Below are positions 20,317 to 32,254 of a stretch of 64,000 bases of DNA, piece after piece. How positions within the stretch are numbered: the stretch's first letter is position 1; every line of letters starts with the position of its first letter. The stretch covers positions 4,650,001 through 4,714,000 of the forward strand of contig NC_026503.1 of the NCBI RefSeq assembly GCF_000182925.2. The letters are read 5' to 3'. The notes beneath the pieces are model-generated. The model saw only the letters and a program-made list of their open reading frames with translations, did no database searches and was not told where the DNA came from. The stretch comes from Neurospora crassa OR74A. Taxonomy: Eukaryota > Ascomycota > Sordariomycetes > Sordariales > Sordariaceae. A program made the position numbers and the translations under genes.

Positions 20317-22673
20317 ATGGTGCACCACGACGGGGCCGACGCCCATGCCGGCCATGCCGCCCCCGCTCAACCGCCCATGAAATCCGACACAGCAACTCCC
20401 AAGCTGAACAGCGAGGTCGAGCTCGGTAGCCTCCCCAGCGAAGCACATAACGATATCATGCAAATGGCAAGGGTAGGCGACATTACCGGCATGGAGAAGC
20501 TCTTTGCGGCCGGCGAATACGATGCCACGTACTCGGATGACGAGGGCATCACGCCTCTACATGTAGGTCCAATCCTCTCCTACACTCCTACTTCGACACC
20601 CAGCTGACCCTGCTCTCCTTCTCGCAGTGGGCCGCCATCAACAACCAGTATGCCATGTGCAAGTTCCTCATCGACAAGGGCGCCGAGATCAACAAGAAGG
20701 GAGGAGAGAGCGTCGCAACGCCTCTACAATGGGCCGCCCAACGATGCCACTACTACACCGTCCACCTGCTGCTCCAGCACGGCGCCGATCCCTTGATCAC
20801 CGATTCTCAGGGGTACAACACACTACACATCAGCACCTTCAACGGCAACGTCCTGCTCATCGTCCTCCTCCTCCACCAAGGCATCCCCGTTGACGTCGAA
20901 GATGCCTACGGTCATACAGCTCTCATGTGGTCCGCATACAAGGGCTTCCCCGCTTGCGTCGATGTCTTTCTCCGCTGGGGAGCCAGTGTCCACGCCAAGG
21001 ACGAGCAGGGGTTCACGGCACTACACTGGGCCTTGGTCAAGGGAAGCCCGGGTTGCATCCAGAAGCTGATTGAGTACGGCGCCGACCGGTTCGCAAAGAC
21101 AGCCAACGGCAAGACCCCCGCCATTACGGCCCAGGAGCTCAACACGGTTGCCGCCTGGCAAAAGGCGCTGGACGAGTGCGGTTACGACGAGCATGGCAAC
21201 GCCATCGTCCCCAGCTGGCCTGGCGCGTCGTATCTCCTTCAGGACAGGAGGTCCTTCATGACCAAGTTTACGTTTCTGTGGCCGTTTGTGATGGTGTGGG
21301 CGACGATGGTTGTCATGGCTGGCATGCCTGTGTTCGTTGGAATCCCGTTGGGCGTCTTGGCGGGCTATGCCGTTCAGTGGGTGGCACAGCAGGTCATCGC
21401 TTATGCCCCGCCAGACATGAGGCAACTGCAGAAGACGCCTTGGATGGCTGGTATCTTTGCTGGGTCGCTGTTCTTGTGCATCATGAACTGGCTGCTACAC
21501 ATCTTTGGCAGCACAATGTTTGGACAGGATTCGGCAGTCATCCCCAACTTGCTGTTTGCCTTCTTCATCTCCATGACTATCTGGTTCTACATCCGGTGTA
21601 TGGTTGATGATCCTGGGTTCGTGCCCAAGATGGGAGGTGTCGCTGAGCAAAAGGCCGTCATCGATGAGCTTATCAGCCTATGGAAGTTTGACGAGTCCAA
21701 CTTTTGCGTTACCTGCATGATCCGCACGCCTTTGAGGAGCAAGCATTGCCGTAGGTGTCAACGCTGCGTGGCGAAGCATGATCAGTGAGTATATCGAATC
21801 AAAACTAGGTCAGAATGGGAAAGCTAACGGGGAATAGTCACTGCCCTTGGGTGTACAACTGCATCGGCGTCAACAACCACCGTCATTTCTTTTTCTACCT
21901 CATCAACCTTACTCTGAGTGTTGTCACCTATGACTGGTTGACCTACAGATGTGAGTCTGTCCCATCGCCCTCCTACAGACCAATTGCTAACGCAAGCAGA
22001 CCTTTCCACCCTCTCCGAGACCGCCTCCGACGAGTGCAACATCCTTGCCCCCTCGCTCTGCCGCATCGTCAACGCCGATACCTACAGCCTCCTAACTGCC
22101 ATCTGGGCCTCGCTTCAACTCACCTGGGTCTCCATGCTCCTCTTTGTCCAGTTCGTCCAAGTTTCTAGCGCGATGACCACGTACGAAAACATGCACGGCA
22201 TCGACAATTACTCGGCCACCTCCCTCAACAGCTCCTTCACCTCCACCGGCGCCCCCCTCAACCCACCCTCTCTTCCCGCCCCCGGTCCATCCCCCGCTGC
22301 AGGCGGCGCTCGTCACGGTGGCCGCCACGCACACGGACACAACCACAAGCAAGGCTTCATCAAGCAATGGTCTCGGCTCCTCGGCGTCGACGCCTTTATT
22401 GAAACTGCGGCAGGTCGGGGTGCGACTACGGGCAAGGGATCCAAGAGGAACAAGCGCGGCAACCCCTATAGCAGAGGGTGCGTCACGAATTGTAAGGACT
22501 TTTGGTGTGATCCGAGCCCCATGTTTGGGAAGCATGAGAATGGCGCGGCGGTGTTGGGCGGTGTGCCGGTGAACTATACGGATATGTATGAGAGTCCGGG
22601 GGTCATGACATCTGGTGGCGGAGGGAGGAGGAGAGGTGGGGGGTATGAGAGCGTTGCTGGTGAGGAGGTGTAG
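20317..22673 (+). CDS. AKR1: Akr1-type DHHC palmitoyltransferase with ankyrin repeats
   Basis: Integral membrane S-acyltransferase of the Golgi/endocytic system. Four exons: 20317-20562, 20628-21784, 21838-21950 and 22000-22673, giving 729 residues (yeast Akr1 is 764). Residues about 40-285 are ankyrin repeats ([55 protein letters not shown]). Membrane helices follow (about 310-355, 375-410), then the Cys-rich domain [24 protein letters not shown] at 467-472 and [11 protein letters not shown]. The second intron falls inside DHHC, after the first two bases of the first His codon. Two more helices follow. The C-terminal tail has a Gly/His-rich run and a Gly/Arg-rich end. The start at 20317 is the first ATG of the frame and gives a His/Pro-rich leader. 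Confidence 0.96.
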
Positions 22674-23730
22674 ATGGGAAGTTGTGTACCATGATGCACG
22701 GGGGTCTGGAGCTTTAGGGGTATTTGGGTAATGACATGGTCGACTCGTAGACTAATGATGACGAGTATCTCTAATTGGAGCGCGGCTTCTATATGATTTT
22801 TAAGGTAACGGTAGAATGTCTGGCTACAGCAGCCCGATCGGTAGTCGTATCGAGCTGTGTCCGCCTTCCATGATTCGGGCTTGGGAATGAGGCAATCCAA
22901 AACTGAGGGGATAGGGGGTGTCCACCAATGAAAGTTCTTAGCGCCAGCCACTCTGGGCTGTCATTCGAAATTTCCCTTTTCAGCACACCCCCTGGCCCTG
23001 CATTCAGCTTGCTCCATCAAGTCCCACTGTACTCAGGGGTAAGTAAACAAAGCCCGGCCATTCCACGGTTCTACAGACAGCTCAATGTTCACAAACGACA
23101 AGATGATTTCAGGTACAATACGTACTTTACTCACAATCCCAAACCCTTGGTGATGATTCGAACTCAAAGTTGACAAAGACTTTGAGATATCCACTATGCT
23201 CGTTCAAGAACTATGAGATTGATCCCGCAACGGAAGAACAAAGACCGGAAGGCGTTTCCCGTGTCCCGGGTGGCTTGAGTGGGTCGATTGTCCTTCGCTC
23301 ATCTGCGCCCCGAAACTGTCTTATCATTCATTGAGGGATACTTGAGCAAAGTTCACGTTCTTTGTTCTTTATCTGAAGCGAGGCGTTTGTTCCACACCGA
23401 ACACCTGCATTCTTAGCCACCTGAGACATCTCAATTGACGACATGTTGCTTGTCGTTTGAAGAATGGGATTGTATTTCATCTTGCGCCATGACGTCGATG
23501 TCAATTTTCACTTTACATAAAAGGGCTCGAATCCTTTTGGAAGAAGGAACTACATATCCGCGATCAAGGAAACGTCAACAGCATTTGTGGGTCTTCGTCT
23601 CTCATAGCCTGACATACCCGACATAACACCGTTGCATGTGCACCGACCGGCCGAACCCATCAGAACAACTGAACTTCCCATTCGCAGCGATCCGATTGTG
23701 TTTGCGCCTTCCCCAAACTACCTAATCAAG
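22674..23730. other. Intergenic
   Basis: No gene supported. Short frames only. Confidence 0.6.
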
Positions 23731-24312
23731 ATGTCTTCCTACCTGCCGTACTCAAGACTCACTACTACTATGACCATGTCCACCACCTTCCGCTTCCTGT
23801 TCAAGTTATTCATAGCACTTTCAGCCCTCTCCTCCCTCACTAGTAGTACCGTCTCCATCTCAGCCTCCGTTTGCGCCTCCGCCCTCCCCATCCTTCCTCG
23901 CGATGCAACTACTACTACTACTACTAACACAACCGCAGTCCTCTACCTCTACAACATACCACAAATCTCGCAGCTCTCGTCGCAGTCACAGCTCTCAGCG
24001 ACTGCCAGCGCCGTCCCGAGTTCAAGTTCGAGTTCGAGTCTGACACCGAGTCTGACACGGGCTGATAGCAACAGCACTGGCACCAATAGTACCTCTAGCA
24101 CCAACACCACCACCGTAACCGGTCCCTCTACTACAAATGGAGAAAGGGAGCATCGCTATGACCCATCAGCAGTCGTGGAAACTACCTTGGGAATCGTAGC
24201 GTTGGTGATGCTTTGTTTGGTTTGGCTTTACCTCCATGGGGAGAAGCAATGTGGTGGGGGGAGGGAGCCGAGGCAGATGAGAGGTGGGAGGGTGAGGTCT
24301 GTGAGGCGATGA
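23731..24312 (+). CDS. Ser/Thr-rich single-pass membrane protein
   Basis: The start is taken at ATG 23731 (MSSYLPYSRL), 33 codons inside the longer open frame, because it places a hydrophobic signal-like segment (about 19-50, FRFLFKLFIALSALSSL) near the N-terminus. 193 residues. The middle (about 60-140) is Ser/Thr/Asn-rich with many NxS/T sites, so probably an O- and N-glycosylated extracellular stretch. A clear membrane helix (TTLGIVALVMLCLVWLYL, about 152-169) precedes a basic cytosolic tail. This matches the layout of fungal wall-sensor-like proteins, but no Cys-rich head is present, so no such role is claimed. Codon repeats ACT/ACC form a microsatellite inside the gene (near 23910). Confidence 0.65.
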   Translation: MSSYLPYSRLTTTMTMSTTFRFLFKLFIALSALSSLTSSTVSISASVCASALPILPRDATTTTTTNTTAVLYLYNIPQISQLSSQSQLSATASAVPSSSSSSSLTPSLTRADSNSTGTNSTSSTNTTTVTGPSTTNGEREHRYDPSAVVETTLGIVALVMLCLVWLYLHGEKQCGGGREPRQMRGGRVRSVRR

Positions 24313-24334
24313 GTACCTGAGTACGAGGTAGGTA

Positions 24335-24715
24335 CTAAATGTGTGGTGGTGAGAGGTAGGGGCGTGAGAGGGTGTGAGAGGGTATAAGAATGTGAGAGGG
24401 TGTGAGAGGGTGTGGGAGGGTGTGAGAGGGTGTGAGTGCGAGAGTATGACTAAGGGTGAGAGGGTAAGAGGGCAAGAGGGTTAGATGGTGAGACGCTGAG
24501 GGGGTGAGAGGGTGAGAGAGTGAGGGTGAGGGTCGGAGTCAGTGAGTGAAAGGAGGCTAAGGTTGAGGGTGAGATTGAGGGTAAGTGAAAGGAGACAGGG
24601 TAGACGCTGTAAGTAACGGCGAAAGTGTTGAGATGGAGGGATTTGACGTTGAGTGAAAGGAGGGTGAGGGCGAGTGAGGGTGCGAGGAACGTTGAGTGTC
24701 AAGGTAAGTGGGTGA
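24335..24715 (+). repeat. GTGAGAGG minisatellite
   Basis: About 380 bases dominated by degenerate copies of GTGAGAGGGT (best block 24349-24440), decaying into GTGAGGGTGAG and GAGTGAAAGGAGG. It starts 20-30 bases after the stop of the membrane-protein gene, so it probably lies in or just past its 3' untranslated region. One strand is almost free of C, which can favour R-loops or triplexes; that is inference. Confidence 0.8.
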
Positions 24716-24720
24716 GGGTA

Positions 24721-25137
24721 TGTTAGCGCGAGATACCTCTACCTTAGCTCTTACCTTCCAGGTTATCATCATGGCAGGAAGGGTCTTGTCTTTGGTCATG
24801 GAAAGAGGTAATTTGGAGAAAGATCATAGGTAGCCAAGGGGCATGATATTAAAGTCGAAGGACCCGAAGAATTCCAAATTCACGACTAGACCAACATAGT
24901 TTGAGGTTGCTGGCAGCTACTGTAACGACAGACTACCTTCAACAGATTCCTCCCAACAAAACTTCTCTTCACTTGGTAAGTGTGCTCCAAAGTAGCAAAA
25001 ACATTCCGTCCAGTCCCACCCCACCCTATCTCATTCGCATCCCTTCCCCATGATGATGTCTACAGGAGCCAAGCTGACATCTTGCTTTGTTGTAGTGCCC
25101 TTTCAGTTCAATATCAATCCTGGCGTTGACCTATCCG
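24721..25137. other. Intergenic
   Basis: No gene. TACCTCTACC motif near 24736. Confidence 0.6.
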
Positions 25138-26370
25138 CTAATGTTTTGGTCTGTAGTAATATTCGCCTTCCGAAAGATTATTCTTCCGCCTGTAGCTGTC
25201 CGCACGTTCTCGCACATCATTGGGTGGCACATCTTCCCCAAAGGCTGGAGCTGGCTGTCTTCTTGTTAACGTAGAGGAGCTTGGCTCGCCTCGGTGGTCT
25301 CTCGTGTATGTAGGGGGTGCGTAGTGGTGTCTAGAGGTAGAGGAACCGGAAGTGTAAACCCTCTCATGCACATGCTTGTATTTGTCAGGAGCTGCGGCGG
25401 ATTCTCTTCTACTTGGCGTAGATGAACTTGACACGTAGTTGAAGTCTATGCCTAGTTTAGGTTGTCTTTGGTGTTGCGTGGGGTAGGACCTTGTCCGCAC
25501 TCCCTTCGATGTTCCTGTAATGTCGTCGTAACCGCTCGCCGTTTTGTCCCAGTCAGGCGAGAATCGGAAAGAATCTCCTTTACCTCCCATCCTATTCCAC
25601 ATACGATCCCTTTGAAGGACAGACTCGTTAAAGGGAGGCTTAAAATATAAGGAAAATTCGTAAGCTGCAAGTTCCATGCCTTTGGTGAAATAACTTGTGT
25701 CTCCCTCTCTGTTTTTTCCTCCGAGATCGACCGGCCCAATGACTTTGCCATTGGAGAAATCTTTCTCGTAGTCCCATTTATCGCTCGGGAACTCCTCGAC
25801 TAATTCATTCTTTCTCACCCGCAATCCCTTCAACAGCCGAAGACAAATTTCTCTTGCCTCTTGGTTATCCTCATAACCGGGAATCGCCAAGACGGAGTTG
25901 TAAGTGAGCAAAAATCTGCCCAAGTGCAACGTTCTCCTCTTCTGGAATTCTTCCCCAGCAGTTCCCCTGATGATCCTCGTCATGCAGCTGTCGCCCAATA
26001 TGTCAAACAGCTTCACAACGTATCCGAGCCTTGTCCCCAACTTTGCGTCTTGTAGAAGCTTCATCATGTGATGAAGGTCTTTGTAAGTGGCCTTTGTGGG
26101 TTCGCCCTTTTTAGTCGGATCTGGTTCTTCGTACCACTCTTCGGGAATCGGAAATATGAAGTATGGCCACCATGCCCATTTTTTGTAGTCACGTCCCGCT
26201 CGGAGTGCCTCCAGCACGTCTTCGTAGGTGTCCTTTTCCTCGCCATGTAAGCGGAAGTTGTATAAATTGTCTAGCTTAATCAGAGGAATGAGTTTTTCAG
26301 GGCGATCAAGGGGTTCCAGTTCCCGAGATGAGGATACATCTTTGGCTTGGGATACGTGTGATTTCGGCAT
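25138..26370 (-). CDS. Unknown 410-residue soluble protein
   Basis: I do not recognise this protein. The start is set at ATG 26370 (MPKSHVSQ); the frame is open to 26508, but those residues look like leader. The first 240 residues look folded: hydrophobic and aromatic (WAWWPYFIFPIPEEWYEE near 70-90), helical (LHHMMKLLQDAKLGTRLGYVVKLFDIL) and charged. The last 150 are Ser/Thr/Pro/Arg-rich and probably disordered, with one PPTY near 355. No signal peptide or membrane helix. Single exon. Codon use is less biased than in the CBS gene. The open frame is far longer than chance would give, so I think it is real. Confidence 0.65.
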   Translation of the reverse strand: MPKSHVSQAKDVSSSRELEPLDRPEKLIPLIKLDNLYNFRLHGEEKDTYEDVLEALRAGRDYKKWAWWPYFIFPIPEEWYEEPDPTKKGEPTKATYKDLHHMMKLLQDAKLGTRLGYVVKLFDILGDSCMTRIIRGTAGEEFQKRRTLHLGRFLLTYNSVLAIPGYEDNQEAREICLRLLKGLRVRKNELVEEFPSDKWDYEKDFSNGKVIGPVDLGGKNREGDTSYFTKGMELAAYEFSLYFKPPFNESVLQRDRMWNRMGGKGDSFRFSPDWDKTASGYDDITGTSKGVRTRSYPTQHQRQPKLGIDFNYVSSSSTPSRRESAAAPDKYKHVHERVYTSGSSTSRHHYAPPTYTRDHRGEPSSSTLTRRQPAPAFGEDVPPNDVRERADSYRRKNNLSEGEYYYRPKH

Positions 26371-26945
26371 GGTCTTCGTTGATGAGCGTACTGGATAAGA
26401 AGATTTGAATGTGTTCAACCGTGATGTTGTAATTGACTGGAGAATGATCGGTGAAGGCCTGATTTTAAAGTGCTCCCTGTTGAGGTGTGAGATCATATAA
26501 TTGCCCACGTTCTTGAGGACAGATGCTGATTATGAACTTTTTTACAGGCCCTCACTTATTATTAAGCGCTTTGAATCAAAGACCTCAGTCGGCAACCGGC
26601 TCGTTTTCTGATCATTATCATGGTACGTGCCGGTTATACTGTCAACTCATCTGGAGATCGCGCGCGTCTGTCAACCCGTGACCCCATTCTCAGGCAGCTT
26701 TACACAAAAAGGTCAACCAACATTCATAGTGTACGACTTGTCATGTCCGAGGCAATGAAATGGTGATCGTGAAGTAAGTATTGGCGTATCTCATTGTTGT
26801 TGAAGCGCTGTCCAGCTGGCGTCTGTCACCCATCACCAACACTCGCCTCAGCGCCAACATCCTGTCCCAACGCCAACACCAACCCCAACACCAACAACAT
26901 CCGCCCACTTCCTTTGTATCCAAAATTCGGACACCTCAATCCACC
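26371..26945. other. Intergenic between unknown protein and dienelactone hydrolase genes
   Basis: No gene supported. CCAACACCAACA-type repeats lie near 26870-26900. Plus-strand frames from 26781 lie mostly antisense to the hydrolase gene. Confidence 0.55.
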
Positions 26946-27861
26946 TCACCAGCACCCACTCCACCCCCTTCCAAGAAACTCGTCAAACCACCTAACCGCC
27001 TGCAAGAACGCACTCTCCTTCGCAAATCTTTGTTCTCTTCCACTCACATCCGCACTACTCGCAAATCCATGAAGAGTACCCGAGTACAAACTAACCATGT
27101 ACTCCTGCTCCGTCTCCAGCAACAGCGCCTCAATCTCGGCCCGCCTAGCCGCACTCACCATCCCATCATTGTCTGCCGCCGCCACGCTCACTGGTCCATC
27201 GATCTCCAGTACCTCGTCGTCCTGTAGCAGAGTTGGGGTGGCAACAAACGCTACATCTACCCTTTCATTGGGAGGAAGGGAGTCATCGAGGAAGCGGAAG
27301 GCATAGCGGCCGCCGAAACAGTAACCCGCAGCTCCGATACGAGTTACGTTCAAGGAGGAGCGGAGGAAGGAGATGGTAGAAGCGATGATGGGGTCCGTGA
27401 CGCTCGGTGGATGTTCAGAGAGGAACAAAGTGAGGTTGAAGCCGGGCGTGGTCAGGTCGATGGGGGAGGGGGAGCCAGAGAAGAGGTCTGGTACGACGGT
27501 GAGGTAGCCTGCGCGGGCGAAGGAGTCGGCGAGGAGAAGGTTTGCAGGGGAGTCGAGGCCGGAGCTGTCAGAGAGTAAAAGGATTGCGGTGTCTGGATGG
27601 ATGTTGGCGGAAGAGTGGAGGGGTGGACGGGTGATGTAAAGTGTTACTGGAGAGGAGGAGTGGGGTGGTTAGCGGTACATTTTCACAGGAGAGAAAGGAG
27701 GAGTGACGACGGAGCTTACTGTTGTCGACAACCTCGGTTGTGCCTACGGGAGTGCCGGTGTTGGCCAGGATAGAGGTGTCGCCGCCGACGGGACATTCTG
27801 CGTGGCCGAGGTCGGTGAGCGCAGCAAGGGCGGCGAGAAGAGAGAGGGTATCGGTTCGCAT
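26946..27861 (-). CDS. Secreted dienelactone hydrolase family protein
   Basis: Alpha/beta hydrolase of the DLH family. Exons 27861-27720 and 27646-26946, 280 residues. The intron (27647-27719) has a GTAAGC donor, CGCTAAC branch and TCCAG acceptor and joins EVVDN to ITLYIT. Residues 1-21 (MRTDTLSLLAALAALTDLGHA) are a signal peptide, followed by a short mature start with one Cys. The catalytic triad is visible: nucleophile Cys in GYCFGG, Asp in VAAADNDG, His in TLHGFA. Bacterial DLH opens dienelactone in chloroaromatic breakdown; fungal members vary, and the substrate here is unknown. Plus-strand frames over the same bases are shadows. Confidence 0.9.
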
Positions 27862-30368
27862 GTTGGTCTTTCTTGGTGGTGAATGTGATATAGCGTTAAA
27901 ATCAGCAAGCAGTAGCCCTCTACAACCAAGTTCCAAGTTGGCGATAATTGATGGCTCTGACATAGAGATGGAAAGAATGCCCCAGAGTCAGGCTTACCTC
28001 TACATATAGGAAAATTGGGACTGTTGGTTGCAACTGCCAAGTGCCAGATACGGACTCGTCAGGCAACAGTCGAGTCCATTTGCGATGGAGTCCGAGGAAA
28101 TGTCCGACGCCCGGCTCCCGCTCCCCGCGTTTCCTGTTTCATCACGATTGAAATCAAGGAAGAAACGGTAGTACGTTCATCCTTCCACACTTTCTTCAAT
28201 TGGAGGTCACAACCCACCAAGATACCACCAAGACTCGAGTTGTCCAGGAAAATTGAGCCAGGAAGCTCTGGTCCCTTTTTTGACTACATACCTACTTGAC
28301 GCTTGAAGCCACATCAACCCAACAGACTGTACGATTGTCTAGATAAATCCAAAACTTTGAGCCAGACACGCTGCTCTTTCCGGCTCCGACCGCTTGAAGT
28401 ACACTGTAGAGGTAGGTACCTGTAAAAAAACAAGTCTCCTCAAATCTTGGATTCGGGATATTTCGAGTTCTGTGATATTGCAACTTGCTTACAAGCGCTA
28501 CGTCCTTGCTCTTTTTTCCTGCGATATGTGCCACTGACATGGTTCATGTTGCATTTCGGGCTGTCTCTCATCCGCTGCTGACAAAAGCCTCAACAACTGG
28601 TGCTAATGCAGCTCACGTCCTGCCCGCCGCGAAGTCCAGATCGGCATACACACAAGGATGTGCCCGTCACAGCTACTGACTTGGTGCCATTTTCAGGGTC
28701 TATGATAGTATGATGCGGAATGAAGTCTGGATTCTTATTGTCAGTCTGAACCGCAGAACTTGTCGATCATGGAGTGGGTACATCCTGGGTCCCCCGTCTC
28801 TCGATTTGGCCAGCCATGTCCACAAAATGTATCGTTGCAAGTTCCATGCATTCTTGGATTTTAGGACTAGGTACCTAGTTGCACTCTGATGTCAATGATG
28901 GTCGACATGGTTTCCCGTGTTGTTGCTGTAGGCAAAGTCAGCAATCATGTCCTGCCAGCGGAACCCAGAGGCAGCGAAGCCACCGCTAATCAACCGGTTC
29001 CGAATGCCGTATAAAGCTGAAACCTTGGAGATGCTGTTGCATGGGAACAGTAGAGGTAAGGTATGAAACAAGAGATTGTCCATTGTTTTGGGAATGCCGA
29101 GTAGCTGACTCGATGGGTGGACCCGGTTGTTTGCTGACGTTTCTCAGCTGGGGGAGATGAGGGCAAGACAACTCGCATAACAGGATACGAGAGAGACACC
29201 AAGAAAGAAAACAGGATCTGCAGTCTTCGCGACAGCACGCACGTCCGCTTTCGATTTTTAAGCGCCTCGGATTCTTGTTCAAATCTACCTTGGCCATTGA
29301 CCGCGGAACATGTCGGGATTGGAGCGGTAACACTGGCAGATGTCAACTGCATGCACACTATGGAGATGAGGCTGAAGTAATGAGGACCATGCATGTTGAA
29401 GTCTGTACAGTGTAATAGAAGTGATACAGTAAGTTACATATAACGTACGGCTCCATCCGTTGCAATGTATTTTGATTTGACGTTCAACGTGGAAAGGTCT
29501 TGTACGGGTGACATTCAGGGGGTGCACCCACCGTTTGAGGTTCCCCGTCAAAGGATCAAGTATCGACTTACTTTGTTATCTCTTTCACTATCCGAGCCAC
29601 AAATCACTTATGTTTCCAATCATTCTCTCTACTTTTGTTTGGACTTGGAACCATTATGGTAGGGCGTCGACAGATCCTCCAAGATACCGTGATTTGCTAA
29701 ACGGCCGGGTTCGTTATTGGGAATTTCCAGGTACGTACGCAAGATACCATCAATACCTGCCGAATAGTAGACATGGAGCAAGCTGAGGCGAGTGGAATGG
29801 CGCTTGGTCCAGGCCGCAGCGGCATCAGCAGGTTTTGTCTACCTACAGGTACCTTATGCTTCGCTCCTCCTGCCTCGCTTACCTACTTGTACTCCTCCAA
29901 CTGTCGCTCTTCGTGTGGAGAAGCAAAGTTGGCATCAACGGCAGTCACCACTGCAAGAGGTGCCTGCCACGGGACACGACCTGGACCACGGCTGGGGGGT
30001 CATCACTTCTTTCTTCCTTTAACATGACTGGACCACTCATCTCAAGGAACCTTTGCTCTTCCCTTTCTTTCACCCATTCACCACTCCTCGACTGCTTGGC
30101 ACTTGATCCAACCCGCGTTCGCTCTTAGCTTGGATTACCTACCTACCTACCAGTCTTGCTTCGTTCTCTCCCTTCTTCCGGCTCATGATTTCCTTTGTAT
30201 CCACAACACCAGCACAAACAACTAACTCGCACATCTCTTCAAGTGCAAGTGATCAAAATTCCTCCGTCTCTTGACGCCCGTTACGACAGCGCAGTATCAC
30301 CAACAAAATATCAGCATACCATCAGCATTACATCCACACCCTCCTCCAGCGCCCTTGGAAACGACCCA
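27862..30368. other. Long intergenic stretch before the CCCH gene
   Basis: 2.5 kb without a supported gene. Short frames on both strands; TAGAGGTA motifs near 28407 and 29048. Leader and promoter of the CCCH gene likely occupy the last several hundred bases, with CT-rich DNA at 30050-30180. Confidence 0.5.
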
Positions 30369-32254
30369 ATGACTGCGACCAGTCGCGATCCCCCCACAAG
30401 TGGGCATGACGGTCACGACCATCGAAACCCTCGCTTCGTGAATGGTCGTGTCGGTCATGGCCATAAAGACCACGCTTCTGCAAATGGGCACGCCAGCTCC
30501 GACCACCAAGACCATCCTCCCTCGAACGGACACATCCTTCATGGCTATTTAAACCATTTCTTACACAATGGATATGCCACTGACGGCCAGCTAGCCAGCT
30601 TAGCGAACGGTGCGAGCGATGTGGACATGTCAAGGGAGTTTCTGGCTACCCTCGACACCTATAACTCTATGCACACCGACATGAACAAGGGCCTGAACCT
30701 CTTGATGGATGTTTACCGCGACAAGAATGACAAACTCAGAGAGTATGACGAGCACCATTTGAAAATGTGGTCCAAGCTTGAAGAATATGAAAAAAAGATC
30801 CGCTGCCTGGAAGCAAAAAACCGGGCTCTGAATGACGTATGCACTTTTCTTTCCATGTACAATGTCCGCGAGCTAACACAGGCTGCACATCCCAGTCCCC
30901 CAACGCATTCGCTTGCCTAATCATTGATGGCGACGGAGCGTTGTTCCACGACGAGTACATAATCCAAGGCGAGGAGGGTGGCCGCGAGGCTGCCCATGAG
31001 CTTCATTCAGCTCTCAAGACATTCTTGGAGTCGACCAATATGGAAGACCATATCAAATTCATCGTGGTCAAGATATACCTGAACGTGGAAGGCCTCTCCA
31101 GAGCCTTAATGGAGTCCGGTATCATACATGAGGACGATAAGCTCACAAAGTTTGGTCGCGGGTTTTGCCAAGCTCAGCCCTTCTTTGAGTTTATCGATGT
31201 CGGCCACGGAAAGGAAAAGGCAGATCTCAAGGCCACAAAGCACTTTGAACTCATGGTGAACCTGAAGGATTGCAAGCGCGTGATGCTGGCTGGGTGTCAT
31301 GACAATGGCTATGCCACGTCGCTTGAGGAGTACAGCAGATGGGCAACTGACAAAATCACCCTCGTGGAGACGACCCCCGCCGCAAACGGTATCGCAAAAC
31401 TGAAACAAGATTTTGACTTTCAGCAATTTCCAGACATTTTCCGCTCCGAGCCTCTCTGTTCCAGGAAGCGCCACCAACAGAGCCGCAGCACCATCACCTC
31501 GTTCGGCACCATCGAGCCATTTCCTAGCCCTTCGTCAACTTATGCCACAAAGTTCAATGGCGGTCCTTCATCAGCCGCTCTCACGAAGAGGCCCAGCCCG
31601 CCTCCAGCTGCCGCTTTCGGTTTCGCAGCATCCAACTCAGGCGACTCTCAGAGTGAGGACAACCAAGCACCAGAAGACAAGGGCAGACAACCAGTTCTGA
31701 GCTATGCCAAGGCCGCAGGCACCCAATCTGTGGGCTATATCAAAGTCGGTCGCCTGGCCAGCAGCAGCGACGTGTTGATGGGCAAATGCCGCAACCCACA
31801 ACCCCCCAAGACGGAGAAGAGGTACTTCTTCCTCAACAAAGCCCAGCAGCGCGTCGATTATCCCTTGTGTAGAGCACCCGACACCAAAGTACGCGAAGAG
31901 GTTGAAGAGAAAATAAGGAAGAATCGCGCCAACTTTTGCAACGGCTACCACCTGATCAATCGATGCAAGCACTTGGCTGAGAACCATCACGGTCCTTGCG
32001 ATTATACCCATGGCGAGCCGCTGAGTAAGGAGGCGAAAAAGTATCTCTGGTATAAAGCAAGAAGTGTGGTTTGCAAAAACGGAAGTGATTGCAGAGAGGA
32101 TTATTGCCTTGCCGGTCACCACTGTGCCTGGGGGAAGGATTGCCGGTACAAAGATGATTGTCGGTTCAAAAAGATGCACGGTATTGATCTTGTGAGGATT
32201 CTTCTTCCCTTTGTTGAAAAACGAAACGGATTATTGACTAAAGTATCACTGTAG
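30369..32254 (+). CDS. Tandem CCCH zinc-finger protein, coiled coil at start
   Basis: Probable RNA-binding protein. Exons about 30369-30836 and 30896-32254, 608 residues; the intron has a GTATGC donor and CTAAC branch. The nearer AG (after GCTAACACAG) would end the protein early, so the next AG (CCCAG) is chosen: it restores SPNAFACLIIDGDGALF. Residues 1-75 are His/Gly/Asn-rich, about 85-155 form a coiled coil (DKLREYDEHHLKMWSKLEEYEKKI). Residues 160-350 form a folded domain with DGDGALFHDEYI and MLAGCHDNGYATSL, which I think is the domain found in front of CCCH fingers in many fungal proteins (DUF7923-like). A Ser/Pro-rich linker follows. The last 100 residues carry CCCH-type fingers, among them C-x5-C-x4-C-x3-H and C-x5-C-x5-C-x4-H. 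A longer start at 30195 uses TTG and is not preferred. Confidence 0.85.
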
